From: CAZVCJ01 sp964625745
GTDB lineage: Bacteria; Chloroflexota; Anaerolineae; VGOG01
Direction: 5' to 3'
Length of the DNA: 9,425 nt
Assembly (NCBI GenBank): GCA_964625745.1
Contig: CAZVCJ010000152.1
Location: forward strand, 1 to 9,425
The notes under the pieces are model-generated. The model was given only the letters and a program-made list of their open reading frames with translations. It did no database searches and was not told the origin of the DNA. Within the stretch, counting starts at the first letter, position 1; each line of letters begins with the position of its first letter. Made by a program: the position numbers and the translations under genes. Shown piece by piece: positions 1 to 5,999 of the stretch.

Positions 1-88
1 AGTTTATCACCAATGGCCGATTTGCGCAAGCCTGACCGCGAAGGGCGCGAATCCTCACGAAAGAGCCAAATCGAGGCGGCTTGCTGAT
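1..88. other. unassigned sequence at window edge
   Basis: Two plus frames are open from the window edge: one to a TGA at 85-87, the other straight into the antitoxin frame. Neither has a recognisable product. The stretch may hold the tail of a preceding gene, but nothing in it can be named. Confidence 0.3.
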
Positions 89-117
89 TTGTCTTGTTAT
101 CAATACCGTGTTATAAT
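89..117 (+). promoter_or_regulatory. sigma-70-type promoter for the antitoxin gene
   Basis: The -35 is TTGTCT (89-94), the spacer is 17 nt, and the -10 is a perfect TATAAT (112-117). TG lies one base before the -10, giving an extended -10. Transcription would begin near 124, so a coding start upstream of this cannot be used. This supports the start at 188. Many antitoxins of this class repress their own promoter, but no clear operator palindrome is visible here. Confidence 0.65.
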
Positions 118-187
118 TACTGTGCTGACTTTGACTTGTGGTATGCGAATGTGTGAACTTGCATGCCGTGATGTATATGGAGTAGCT

Positions 188-397
188 ATGATTGCTGGTG
201 TCAGACAAAAGGCCGTGGTGGGAGAAGGCGGCAGAATCGAAGTTTTGTCACCGGAGTTGCCCAGCGGCACGTTGGTAGAAGTGATTATCCTGGTAGAGCC
301 AGTTGAGCAAGATACGACCGAGTATCTGCTATCCGCCGAAGCCAATCGAAGTCACTTGCTTCAAGCCTTGAGAGACCTGGAAGATCCACCATCGTAG
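188..397 (+). CDS. Phd/YefM-like antitoxin, orphaned
   Basis: A 69-residue protein. The ATG at 188 is chosen because GGAG (179-182) lies 5 nt upstream and because the longer reading frame would overlap the promoter. The N-terminal half (GEGGRIEVLSPELPSGTLVE) reads as a short beta-rich dimerisation/DNA-binding region. The C-terminal half contains TTEYLLSAEANRSHLLQALR, a segment I associate with antitoxins paired with YoeB/Txe toxins, where the C-terminal helix wraps the toxin. The normal role is DNA binding at its own promoter and neutralisation of the RNase. The reading frame stops abruptly at DLEDPPS, and the sequence immediately after it is the middle of a toxin gene. The C-terminal tail may therefore have been lost in the same deletion. 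The family call is from memory of motifs; a closely related antitoxin family is possible. Confidence 0.7.
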   Translation: MIAGVRQKAVVGEGGRIEVLSPELPSGTLVEVIILVEPVEQDTTEYLLSAEANRSHLLQALRDLEDPPS

Positions 398-545
398 CCC
401 ATTTTCAGGACTTGGTAAGCCTGAACCTCTGAAGCATGAACTGAAAGGGCTATGGTCAAGGCGTATCACCGAAGAACACCGTCTGGTCTACAAAGTCACT
501 GAAGAAGAGATTGTTATCGTCTCGTGTAGATTCCATTATCAATGA
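372..545 (+). pseudogene. truncated YoeB/Txe-family mRNA interferase toxin
   Basis: The frame from 372 to the TGA at 543-545 has no start codon. From about 396 it encodes SPFSGLGKPEPLK, then LWSRRITEEHRLVYKV, and ends SCRFHYQ. This is the unmistakable C-terminal ~50 residues of YoeB/Txe toxins, which are ribosome-dependent RNases of the RelE fold, usually 84-90 residues long. About 35 N-terminal residues are missing. The residues known to matter in YoeB are present: Glu in KPEP, Arg in EHRLVY, and the terminal His-Tyr pair. The remnant overlaps the antitoxin end in the +1 frame. The simplest reading is a deletion that fused the antitoxin's 3' end to the middle of the toxin gene. Without the N-terminal helices the product should not fold or be toxic. 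Confidence 0.85.
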
Positions 546-550
546 TCTTC

Positions 551-562
551 TTCAGTACTGAA
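551..562. repeat. 12-bp perfect palindrome
   Basis: TTCAGTACTGAA reads the same on both strands. It lies 5 nt after the toxin remnant's stop and just before the first copy of the tatA-type upstream repeat. It could be an operator for a dimeric regulator or mean nothing. Confidence 0.3.
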
Positions 563-660
563 AGAACACGAACATCAAGGGGAAATTACCCAAAGGGGGA
601 AATATGTTTGGACAAATAGGGTGGCCTGAGGCGCTGCTGTTCCTGCTGATCATCCTTTTG
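561..660 (+). repeat. direct repeat copy 1 (leader plus TatA-like N-terminal codons)
   Basis: About 100 bp align with 928-1032. The leader part (561-592 versus 928-959) differs at 4 of 32 positions. The coding part from the ATG through codon 19 differs at 9 of 57 positions, and a few-base indel lies near the ribosome binding site. Similarity stops after the shared CATCCTTTTG, at which point the two proteins diverge completely. Confidence 0.9.
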
Positions 661-852
661 CCATTAGTACTATTTGTTTTGCCTTTCTGGAAGATATGCT
701 CAAAGGCAGGCTATTCCAAATGGCTGAGCCTGGTGTCGGTTATACCATATGCGGGGAGCTTCTCGCTACTATTCTACTTGGCTTTTGCAGAATGGCCAAT
801 ACAGCGCCGACTCAATAGCTTGTATGAGAGTGCAGAGGGCGGGGGCGCTTAA
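604..852 (+). CDS. chimeric small membrane protein: TatA-like N-terminus plus two-helix domain
   Basis: An 82-residue protein; ATG at 604 follows AAAGGGGGA. Residues 1-19 (MFGQIGWPEALLFLLIILL) match the N-terminal membrane helix of the downstream TatA-like protein. After that the hallmark FG hinge and amphipathic helix of TatA are absent. Instead residues 20-66 read as a continued hydrophobic helix, a short loop FWKICSKAGYSKW, a second membrane segment (about 41-61) and the end FAEWPI. Small proteins with a WKI-KAGY-WL-IP-AFSEWPI pattern are, to my recollection, a widespread uncharacterised inner-membrane family. The TatA-like start is shared with the neighbour at DNA level, so it probably arose by partial duplication or recombination. 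A Tat role is not supported. Function unknown. Confidence 0.7.
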   Translation: MFGQIGWPEALLFLLIILLPLVLFVLPFWKICSKAGYSKWLSLVSVIPYAGSFSLLFYLAFAEWPIQRRLNSLYESAEGGGA

Positions 853-927
853 CAGGCGATTTAAGCTTCGGGCTGAGGCCACAATTGCCTGCGGCGGACT
901 TGTTCAACCGCTCAGACGTTATTACCC

Positions 928-1032
928 AAAGAACACAAATATCAAGAGGGAATTACCCATTTCAAGGAGGAAGATATGTTTGGACAAATAGGGGCGCCTG
1001 AATTGCTGCTGTTCTTCTTAATCATCCTTTTG
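928..1032 (+). repeat. direct repeat copy 2 (leader plus TatA N-terminal codons)
   Basis: Partner of 561-660, covering the region upstream of the TatA-like gene, its Shine-Dalgarno site and codons 1-19. The two copies are 367 bp apart, start to start. Confidence 0.9.
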
Positions 1033-1173
1033 CTCTTTGGAGCCAGCCGCCTTCGCGATGTGGGAGGCGCTTTGGGCGGAGCGATCCGCGATTTCCGCAG
1101 CGCTGTGTCTGGCGCGGACGAAGAGCAAGGCCAGGGGGAGAAAGAAGAGCAGAAAGAAGAGCAGAAGGAATAG
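976..1173 (+). CDS. tatA: TatA/TatE-family twin-arginine translocase subunit
   Basis: A 65-residue protein starting at the ATG that follows AAGGAGG (965-971). The layout is that of TatA: a short periplasmic N-terminus, one membrane helix (about 7-20), the FG hinge (residues 21-22), an amphipathic helix rich in Gly, Ala and Arg (about 25-45, with RLRDVGGALGGAIRDF), and an acidic/lysine tail of repeated KEEQ units. TatA oligomers form the protein-conducting element of the Tat pathway with TatC, moving folded proteins with twin-arginine signals across the membrane. No tatB or tatC lies in the window, so this may be a stand-alone paralogue. Length is at the short end of the family. The immediate upstream gene shares its first 19 codons. 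Confidence 0.85.
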   Translation: MFGQIGAPELLLFFLIILLLFGASRLRDVGGALGGAIRDFRSAVSGADEEQGQGEKEEQKEEQKE

Positions 1174-1240
1174 GCAAGTAGGATTGGAGATCGGTCCTTG
1201 AGGCCAGGTAGGTCAACAAAGCTCCTTTTTGCTGCTACAG

Positions 1241-1301
1241 AAGGGCGTCTCCGTCCCAATTTCGTGGCCTAACCGGCCTCGGACGGGACGAAGACGCCCT
1301 T
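1241..1301. terminator. long stem-loop, probable transcription end after the TatA-like gene
   Basis: Arms 1241-1257 and 1285-1301 pair over 17 positions with a single G-U type mismatch. The 27-nt loop contains a further GGCC/GGCC pairing (1266-1269 with 1275-1278). There is no T-tract directly after either arm, so intrinsic termination is uncertain. Its position between the TatA-like gene and the next transcription unit fits a terminator or an mRNA 3'-end stabiliser. Confidence 0.5.
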
Positions 1302-1418
1302 TGGCAATAGTTTTGCATTGATCATTCCGAGCCCAAGCTCTGTAGCTCTTCCTCAACCGAGACCCGGCGCCGCTGCAAGCTGGCAATGGGTACCTTGAGA
1401 TTGAAAAGCCAGATCATC

Positions 1419-2039
1419 ATGACCCGAATCATCCTGGTGCGCCACGGCCAAACGGCGTGGAACGTCGGATCCGGTGCCGGCGAGCGCTTCCGTGGCCAGA
1501 TTGACCTGCCGCTGGACGATATGGGGCTGGCTCAAGCCCGTGCTCTGGCAGAGCGGCTCGCCACCCACCCCATCGCTGCGGTCTACTCCAGCCCCCTGAA
1601 ACGAGCTATGGAGACGGCCCAGCCAACGGCTCAGAAACTCGGCCTGCTGGTGCAGCCATTGCCGGGCATCATTGACATCAACTACGGCGACTGGCAAGGG
1701 CTGTCACATGACGAGGTCGCCCAAGCCCATCCCGATCTCTACCCGCGCTGGCTGGAGACACCCCACCGCGTCAAATTTCCCCACGGCGAGAGCCTGCGCC
1801 AGGTGCGCCTCCGAGGAATGGCCGCCCTGAAAGATGCCTCCACTCGCCACGAGAGTCAGGTCATCCTGCTAGTGGCCCATCAGGTGGTGAACAAGGTACT
1901 GGTCTGTGCCATGCTGGGCCTGGGCAATTCCCACTTCTGGCGCATCCAGCAGGACAACGCCTGCCTCAACGTCTTCGAGCACCACGATGGTATCTTCACC
2001 GCCGTACTGATCAACGATACCTGCCACCTACACCAATGA
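1419..2039 (+). CDS. histidine phosphatase family protein (phosphoglycerate mutase-like)
   Basis: A 206-residue protein. ATG 1419 is chosen because it places the canonical MTRIILVRHGQTAWN at the very N-terminus; an in-frame ATG at 1386 would add 11 untypical residues, and neither has a strong ribosome binding site. The RHG motif supplies the phospho-accepting His9. Arg62 in SSPLKRAMETA and His154 in LLVAHQVVNKVL complete the phosphate pocket. The proton-donor position, usually Glu, appears to be Asp86 (IIDINYGDWQG). The typical HGES motif is at 122-125. Substrates in this branch include phosphoglycerate, fructose phosphates and alpha-ribazole phosphate. The sequence does not decide among them, so no gene symbol is given. 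It is convergent with the RACo-type gene, 56 bp apart. Confidence 0.88.
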   Translation: MTRIILVRHGQTAWNVGSGAGERFRGQIDLPLDDMGLAQARALAERLATHPIAAVYSSPLKRAMETAQPTAQKLGLLVQPLPGIIDINYGDWQGLSHDEVAQAHPDLYPRWLETPHRVKFPHGESLRQVRLRGMAALKDASTRHESQVILLVAHQVVNKVLVCAMLGLGNSHFWRIQQDNACLNVFEHHDGIFTAVLINDTCHLHQ

Positions 2040-2066
2040 CGTTTCACGTTTCACGTTTTACGTCTC
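2039..2066. repeat. four tandem ACGTTTC-type heptamers
   Basis: Units at 2039-2045, 2046-2052, 2053-2059 and 2060-2066 read ACGTTTC, ACGTTTC, ACGTTTT and ACGTCTC. They begin in the stop codon of the phosphatase gene and fill the gap between two convergent genes. They may be a simple-sequence expansion. Confidence 0.7.
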
Positions 2067-2095
2067 ATACCTCTTGGTCATGACTCAACTCTAGC

Positions 2096-3910
2096 TCACT
2101 TGAGATACATCGCCTTGGCGAACTCATCAACGAAACGCTTGTCGTTAGTCAGCTCAATGTATTCGACCTGGCGGGCGATCTCGGCGGCCCTGGCTCGCTG
2201 ATCCCTGGAGACGAGGGCCAGCTTGGCGCCCATGCCCGCCGCGTTGCCCACCTGGTTGAAGCGCTCCAGGGGCAGGGGCGGAAACATACCGATGACGATG
2301 GCGCTGGACACGTCAATGTAAGTGCCGAAAGCCCCCGCTATGACCACCTGGTCAAGGTCCTGCTCGGACAGGCCGGCCTCATCCAGGAGGATGTTGATCC
2401 CCGCTCGAATGGCCCCCTTGGCCAGTTGAATCTCGCCCACGTCGCCTCGGGTGATGACCACTTCACGGTCGCTCCCTCCCTCACCGGCTGTCACCAGGAC
2501 AAACTCCGGGCCGTGCTCGGTGCGCCGCACGCCGGGGTGATGGCCCATGTTGCCCCGCTCGTCCAGCACTCCCAACTGGCGAAGTTGGGCCACCGCATCC
2601 AGAACGCCTGAGCCGCAGAGCCCCACTGGCGGGGCGTCGCCGATGGTCTGGTACTCCACCCCAGAGTCCACGATGCGCAATCGCTCGATGGCCCCCTCGG
2701 CAGCCCGCATGCCATCCTTGATGTGCGCCCCCTCGAAAGCCGGGCCTGAGGCGGTGGAGCAGGCAATGAGGCGACCGTTGGCTCTCAAAACCACCTCGGT
2801 GTTGGTGCCGATGTCCAGCCCCAGCACCGCTCCCTCGGCCTCGCCAATCTCCGTGGAAAGGATCATGGCCACGTGGTCGGCCCCCACGAAGCCGGCGATG
2901 TTTGGCAGCAGGTGGACGTAGCCGCCGGGGGCGATCTCCAGTCCCACCTCTCTGGCTTTCAGATCCAAAGCCTCGCTGACCGCCGCCAGATAAGGCGCCA
3001 GACCCAGTTGTCTAACGGGCAGGCCGATGAAGAGATGATGCATGGCGGTGTTGCCTACCACCACTGCCTCCACTATTTCCCTTATCTCCTCAGAATGACG
3101 GCCGCTCTGGGTGCACAGGTCGCGGGCCAGGTCGTTCACCGCACCGACGACGGCTGCCTGCAAAGTCGCCGCCTGCTCCTCCCCGTCCATGGCGTAGGCG
3201 ATGCGGGCCATCACGTCCTCGCCGTAGGCAATCTGGGGGTTCATGGCCCCTGCCGAGGCCAGAGTTCGGCCCGTCTCCAGTTCCACCAGATAGCCGGCTA
3301 GCTTGGTCGTCCCCACGTCAACAGCCAATCCCAGGAGTTCGCGCCCCAGCGGGCTGAAACTGACCACCTCCTGGCCCCGCAAGCCGACCGTGCCTGCCCA
3401 TCCCTCCTTCCTCAAGCGGGTTGGCAGTTGACGTAGCAGGGCGAAGTCCACGCTCAGATCGCTCAGGTTAAGCGTCTCCGCCAAATGATCCCACATTCGA
3501 TCCAGGTCGGAGCGGATGTCCTCCCGCGTGGGTGGAGCGAGCCGAACGTCATGGCCCACCACCACGGGGACGACGGACACCGCCAGCTCTTGCCCCTCCA
3601 CCTGGGTGCGCTGGGCGGCGGTCAGCGATTGGGGCGGGATGTGAAGCTTGAGATCGCTCAGCACCTCGGCCTGGCAGGCCAGGCGATAGCCCCTGGCGAC
3701 CTCATCTGGGCTAAGCTTTCTCCCTTCCGTTTCACTCAACGGCGAGAGCTGGCCTTCGAGAACCCGCACCTTGCAGCGGCCGCAAGTACCCTTTCCCCCG
3801 CAGATGGAAACCAGGCCCACCCCAGCCTGCTGAGCAGCGGTCAATACAGAGACACCCCGGTCAACTCGCAACCGCCGCCCGAGGGGTTCGAAATCAACTT
3901 GATAGGACAT
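2096..3910 (-). CDS. RACo-type [2Fe-2S]/ASKHA ATPase (DUF4445), putative corrinoid-protein activator
   Basis: A 604-residue protein with ATG at 3910 and GGAGG 10 nt upstream (3921-3925). Residues 1-95 form a plant-type ferredoxin domain with ligands Cys37, Cys43, Cys46 (CGGKGTCGRC) and Cys79. A linker and middle region follow, then an actin-like ATPase (ASKHA) fold: phosphate-binding motifs AVDVGTTK (196-203) and GLDIGTNTE (364-372), GLCGSGVLD (430-438), AGAFG (525-529) and GNAAGMGA (555-562). This order and length match RACo, which uses ATP hydrolysis and the iron-sulfur cluster to reduce inactive Co(II) corrinoid proteins to Co(I), for example in the acetyl-CoA pathway or methyltransferase systems. 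No corrinoid protein or methyltransferase lies in the window, so its partner is unknown. It is likely monocistronic from its own promoter. The protein is cytoplasmic, with no signal peptide. Confidence 0.9.
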   Translation of the reverse strand: MSYQVDFEPLGRRLRVDRGVSVLTAAQQAGVGLVSICGGKGTCGRCKVRVLEGQLSPLSETEGRKLSPDEVARGYRLACQAEVLSDLKLHIPPQSLTAAQRTQVEGQELAVSVVPVVVGHDVRLAPPTREDIRSDLDRMWDHLAETLNLSDLSVDFALLRQLPTRLRKEGWAGTVGLRGQEVVSFSPLGRELLGLAVDVGTTKLAGYLVELETGRTLASAGAMNPQIAYGEDVMARIAYAMDGEEQAATLQAAVVGAVNDLARDLCTQSGRHSEEIREIVEAVVVGNTAMHHLFIGLPVRQLGLAPYLAAVSEALDLKAREVGLEIAPGGYVHLLPNIAGFVGADHVAMILSTEIGEAEGAVLGLDIGTNTEVVLRANGRLIACSTASGPAFEGAHIKDGMRAAEGAIERLRIVDSGVEYQTIGDAPPVGLCGSGVLDAVAQLRQLGVLDERGNMGHHPGVRRTEHGPEFVLVTAGEGGSDREVVITRGDVGEIQLAKGAIRAGINILLDEAGLSEQDLDQVVIAGAFGTYIDVSSAIVIGMFPPLPLERFNQVGNAAGMGAKLALVSRDQRARAAEIARQVEYIELTNDKRFVDEFAKAMYLK

Positions 3911-3962
3911 ACGGTTTCAGCCTCCGGTTATCAGTGATGAAAGGTGATGCTTTGCGGGGATT

Positions 3963-3991
3963 ATTATAGCAGAATGGGGTGTAGAGGTCAA
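3963..3991 (-). promoter_or_regulatory. sigma-70-type promoter of the RACo-type gene
   Basis: On the minus strand TTGACC (3986-3991), a 17-nt spacer and TATAAT (3963-3968) form a near-consensus promoter. Transcription would start near 3956, giving a leader of roughly 45 nt before the ATG at 3910. Confidence 0.8.
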
Positions 3992-4085
3992 CCATTCGTT
4001 CGGCGGATGGTCGGGTTGGGGCGGGAACGAACGCGGGAAGGCTAGACACGGGTAATGGGCAAGCGGGCTGCTTGAGAAGCAACAA

Positions 4086-4118
4086 AAAGGGCCAGCAGAA
4101 CTGAAGTGCTGGCCCTTT
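4086..4118 (-). terminator. intrinsic terminator at the end of the minus-strand block
   Basis: A perfect 12-bp stem (4086-4097 with 4107-4118, arm AAAGGGCCAGCA) has a 9-nt loop. Read on the minus strand it is followed by TTTTTGTTG (the first T's belong to the stem), the better T-rich tail. Read on the plus strand it is followed only by CCTTGTTA. It would stop transcripts from the accessory block before they enter the RACo promoter. Some bidirectional action is possible. Confidence 0.75.
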
Positions 4119-4444
4119 CCTTGTTACTTCCGCTTTGAGAAAATGGTGGTTAACGGCTAAAACTGATGACGCGCCCCCTCAGATGAATAGCTTGATCGAG
4201 AGCAGAATCACAGTCAGGCGGAAACCACGACAGTAGCCGCACACTCGTTTTCGGCGCAACTCAACGCGGTCAGGTGCAGCAGATGTCAGCGGTGGCGCTA
4301 ATCCAGCAGAGGTGGCTTCCATGCCGCGCCGGATTATCGTAGATAGGCCAGACCCAAATTCTATTGGCCAAAAGCCTTCCGGCCGAGTCCAAGGCCCATC
4401 GGCTGTGGTCAGGAGACCTTATCAAACAGTTGGGTTCACTTTAG
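4119..4444. other. 326-bp stretch without a convincing gene
   Basis: On the minus strand an ATG at 4322 opens a 47-codon frame ending at 4179. It would encode a basic peptide with one CGYC motif and a hydrophobic end (LTVILLSIKLFI). It has no good Shine-Dalgarno site and I do not recognise it. A longer plus-strand frame from 4312 runs antisense through the zinc-ribbon gene and is rejected. The stretch may be a decayed gene or the 3' untranslated region of the minus-strand transcript ending at the terminator. Confidence 0.3.
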
Positions 4445-4630
4445 CTAGCTATACACCTTATCAACCTTTCGCGCTTTCTTGGAACCGCAGTTCGGGCAAC
4501 GCTCACCGCCAGCAGCCCCGCACTTATAGCAGTAAAGCTGACCACACTCTTCGCACTCATATACCCAGAAGTGACCCCCGAGAAGGCCTCCTGGCTTGCG
4601 ATGGCAGTTTGGGCAATGCTTGAATGACAT
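4445..4630 (-). CDS. small zinc-ribbon protein with four CxxC pairs
   Basis: A 61-residue protein. The start at 4630 (MSFKHCPNC) is preferred because AGAGGA lies about 10 nt upstream; a TTG at 4654 would extend it by 8 residues. Four cysteine pairs are spaced as two zinc sites: C6/C9, C26/C29, C34/C37 and C45/C48. Between the first two pairs is a glycine-rich loop (KPGGLLGGHFWVY). The tail is basic (KKARKVDKVYS). Such treble-clef or ribbon proteins usually bind nucleic acid or act as adaptors, but nothing here fixes a role. It is the last clear gene of the minus-strand block, about 165 bp downstream of the 142-residue membrane protein gene and beyond an inverted repeat. Confidence 0.75.
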   Translation of the reverse strand: MSFKHCPNCHRKPGGLLGGHFWVYECEECGQLYCYKCGAAGGERCPNCGSKKARKVDKVYS

Positions 4631-4698
4631 TTTGCTCAGTTCCTCTTTTGGCAATATCTTTCCCCAAATACACGCTTGTCACCAATTGCTCTAACGGT

Positions 4699-4790
4699 TT
4701 GATAGCATCACCCTGCCGTGACATTTAATGCGCACCGTGCCGCTTGGACAAATTCCCGGCCCAAATGTGAAGACTACTTGATGCTATCAA
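4699..4790. repeat. 92-bp imperfect inverted repeat directly after a stop codon
   Basis: TTGATAGCATCA (4699-4710) is exactly complementary to 4779-4790. At equal distances inside the arms, ACATTT (4721-4726) pairs with AAATGT (4763-4768). The outer arm ends 4 nt past the stop of the 142-residue gene. No target-site duplication is evident. It could be a miniature mobile element, an mRNA-stabilising stem or an operon-internal processing site. The loop is too long and T-poor for a standard terminator. Confidence 0.6.
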
Positions 4791-4794
4791 GGGC

Positions 4795-5223
4795 TTACTG
4801 AAGCTTGCGTGGTCTCCTACCGTCCCATGGCTCTTTTCCCTTAGAGTGCCGATATAGGTCCCAGCCAAGCATAAACGCCCCTCCTCCGAAGGCTCCAATA
4901 GCTGTAGCAAATGATATGTGAAGCACGAAGATCAAAAGCTTGAGCCCTAGTCTCCGGTAACCCGATGCTTTCTGTAACCGGTAAGTAGTGCTATCGAAGG
5001 TACCAGTGGTCTTGCGCGTGTCGTTGCCACCGCTAAGAAACCGATCAAGCCACCTGAGACTAACACTCAGACCCAGCCATCTAGTCAAGCCCCATATAAG
5101 CACGAAGCCGTAGAAGAGCGACCATGCTAAGTATGCCGTGCTGAAAGGACTGCTATCGGCATCCAGGGCACCCATTATGGCTCCCACTGCTGCGAACCCC
5201 AACGAGATTAAAGGTCTTTTCAT
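4795..5223 (-). CDS. uncharacterised membrane protein, translationally coupled
   Basis: A 142-residue protein whose ATG overlaps the TGA of the upstream gene (ATGA, 5220-5223). AGGGAGG lies 4 nt upstream within that gene, so translation is probably coupled. Hydrophobic segments are at about 4-20, 29-52 and 93-121, the last rich in Gly and Ala (ATAIGAFGGGAFMLG). This gives three to four membrane passes. The loop between them (about 55-90) is polar, with SGGNDTRKTTGTFDSTT, and the C-terminus is basic (GRRPRKLQ). I do not recognise the family. Its pairing with a soluble 152-residue protein suggests that the two act together at the membrane. Confidence 0.75.
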   Translation of the reverse strand: MKRPLISLGFAAVGAIMGALDADSSPFSTAYLAWSLFYGFVLIWGLTRWLGLSVSLRWLDRFLSGGNDTRKTTGTFDSTTYRLQKASGYRRLGLKLLIFVLHISFATAIGAFGGGAFMLGWDLYRHSKGKEPWDGRRPRKLQ

Positions 5224-5678
5224 TGTTCCTCCCTCGGAGGCGCGATCTCTATTACTTCTCGACCAGCTTCACTCCAAAGGTCGCCGATTGCAATGTTGCT
5301 GAGAATATAACCTGCTATCTGATGGACCACTTTATCAGGAATCTCAGCAAAGCCGTCAATAAGCGTGGAGCATTTCCAAGTCACCCCACGAATCAACTTG
5401 GGAACAGTGACATGTCGTGGCCCAATCAAGAGGTCCTCCTTGAACAAAAAACTGTGCAGTCCCTCATCCATCACCGATATCGGGTAGTTGATGAGTCTTT
5501 CTCTTTTACCCTGCTGGGTGACGTAAGTGTAGAGCTCCAGTATCTCCTTCTGTCTCTCCGTGACGCCCTCCAACTTCAGGGTCAGGATGAAGGTACGATG
5601 AATCTTCTCCTTTCCCGTGCTTAGGAATCCTCCTTTCCTTATGGACTCCTCCGTCGACCTTTCCACTACTAATTGCAT
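5220..5678 (-). CDS. uncharacterised soluble protein, 152 residues
   Basis: ATG at 5678 with AAGGAGG (5686-5692) 7 nt upstream. No membrane segment or signal peptide is visible. The N-terminal part reads as alternating charged strands and helices (about 22-60: KEKIHRTFILTLKLEG, then ERQKEILELYTYV). The middle contains FLFKEDLLIGPRHVTVPKLIRG, and a C-terminal helix runs about 115-135. One cysteine is present (Cys103). The ERQKEILELYTYV segment resembles the start of a winged-helix but this is only a faint resemblance. It overlaps the downstream membrane-protein gene by 4 nt and starts about 130 bp after the inverted-repeat segment at 5810-5990. The function is unknown. Confidence 0.7.
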   Translation of the reverse strand: MQLVVERSTEESIRKGGFLSTGKEKIHRTFILTLKLEGVTERQKEILELYTYVTQQGKRERLINYPISVMDEGLHSFLFKEDLLIGPRHVTVPKLIRGVTWKCSTLIDGFAEIPDKVVHQIAGYILSNIAIGDLWSEAGREVIEIAPPREEQ

Positions 5679-5700
5679 CTTGTTGCCTCCTTATTCTTCA

Positions 5701-5766
5701 CTATCGATTCTTAGCAAAGCGCTCTGACTTACCCCGATCATCAATCTGTTTCAAAGGCATTGTCAT
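5701..5766 (-). CDS. possible 21-codon micro-ORF upstream of the 152-residue gene
   Basis: ATG 5766 (or ATG 5760, with AGG 6 nt upstream) encodes MTMPLKQIDDRGKSERFAKN plus Arg and stops at 5701. The stop lies 22 nt before the ATG of the 152-residue gene. It could be a leader peptide or chance. A strong AGGTGAT motif further upstream (around 5794-5800 on the minus strand) has no ATG at a suitable distance. Confidence 0.2.
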   Translation of the reverse strand: MTMPLKQIDDRGKSERFAKNR

Positions 5767-5800
5767 CCTAATCTGTAGTTTCGCTTTTTATGTATCACCT

Positions 5801-5999
5801 CCCGCTACTGGGTCTCCCCAAATTAGTAGGGTCGCTCGGCCCAAAAAGTTCTTTCTTTTGGCGCCAGCTCAAGAGCTGGTGCTGGGCGGCCTTTCTGCGG
5901 CCTCGTAACTCCCAGCGCCGTCTGGCTTCGATTACACTCAGCCCAGGGCTCACGACGGCACAGATTAGGTTCCCTCACTATGAGGAGAGCCCCGCTACT
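5801..5999. mobile_element. possible miniature element (181 bp, 5810-5990) with 9-bp flanking repeats
   Basis: CCCGCTACT occurs at 5801-5809 and again at 5991-5999, enclosing 181 bp. The two ends are imperfectly inverted: TCTCCCCA near the left end against TCTCCTCA read inward from the right end, followed on both sides by a GT-GGG-type stretch. A near-central palindrome pairs 5861-5870 with 5873-5882. The right flank contains the stop codon of the 79-residue gene. If this is an insertion, it left that stop unchanged. A 9-bp repeat at this spacing can occur by chance, so the call is tentative. Both strands have open frames across it, but none has good coding features. Confidence 0.4.

Noticed and set aside
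89..187. Longer antitoxin reading frame from an upstream start at 89
   Set aside because: It would begin inside the promoter -35 and read through the -10; ATG 188 has a good ribosome binding site.
4312..4623. Plus-strand 103-codon frame
   Set aside because: Antisense to the zinc-ribbon gene, whose four regularly spaced CxxC pairs and ribosome binding site are far more convincing.
5767..5969. 10-bp inverted repeat (5767-5776 with 5960-5969) as alternative element ends
   Set aside because: One such match is expected by chance at this spacing in a window of this size, and there are no flanking duplications.
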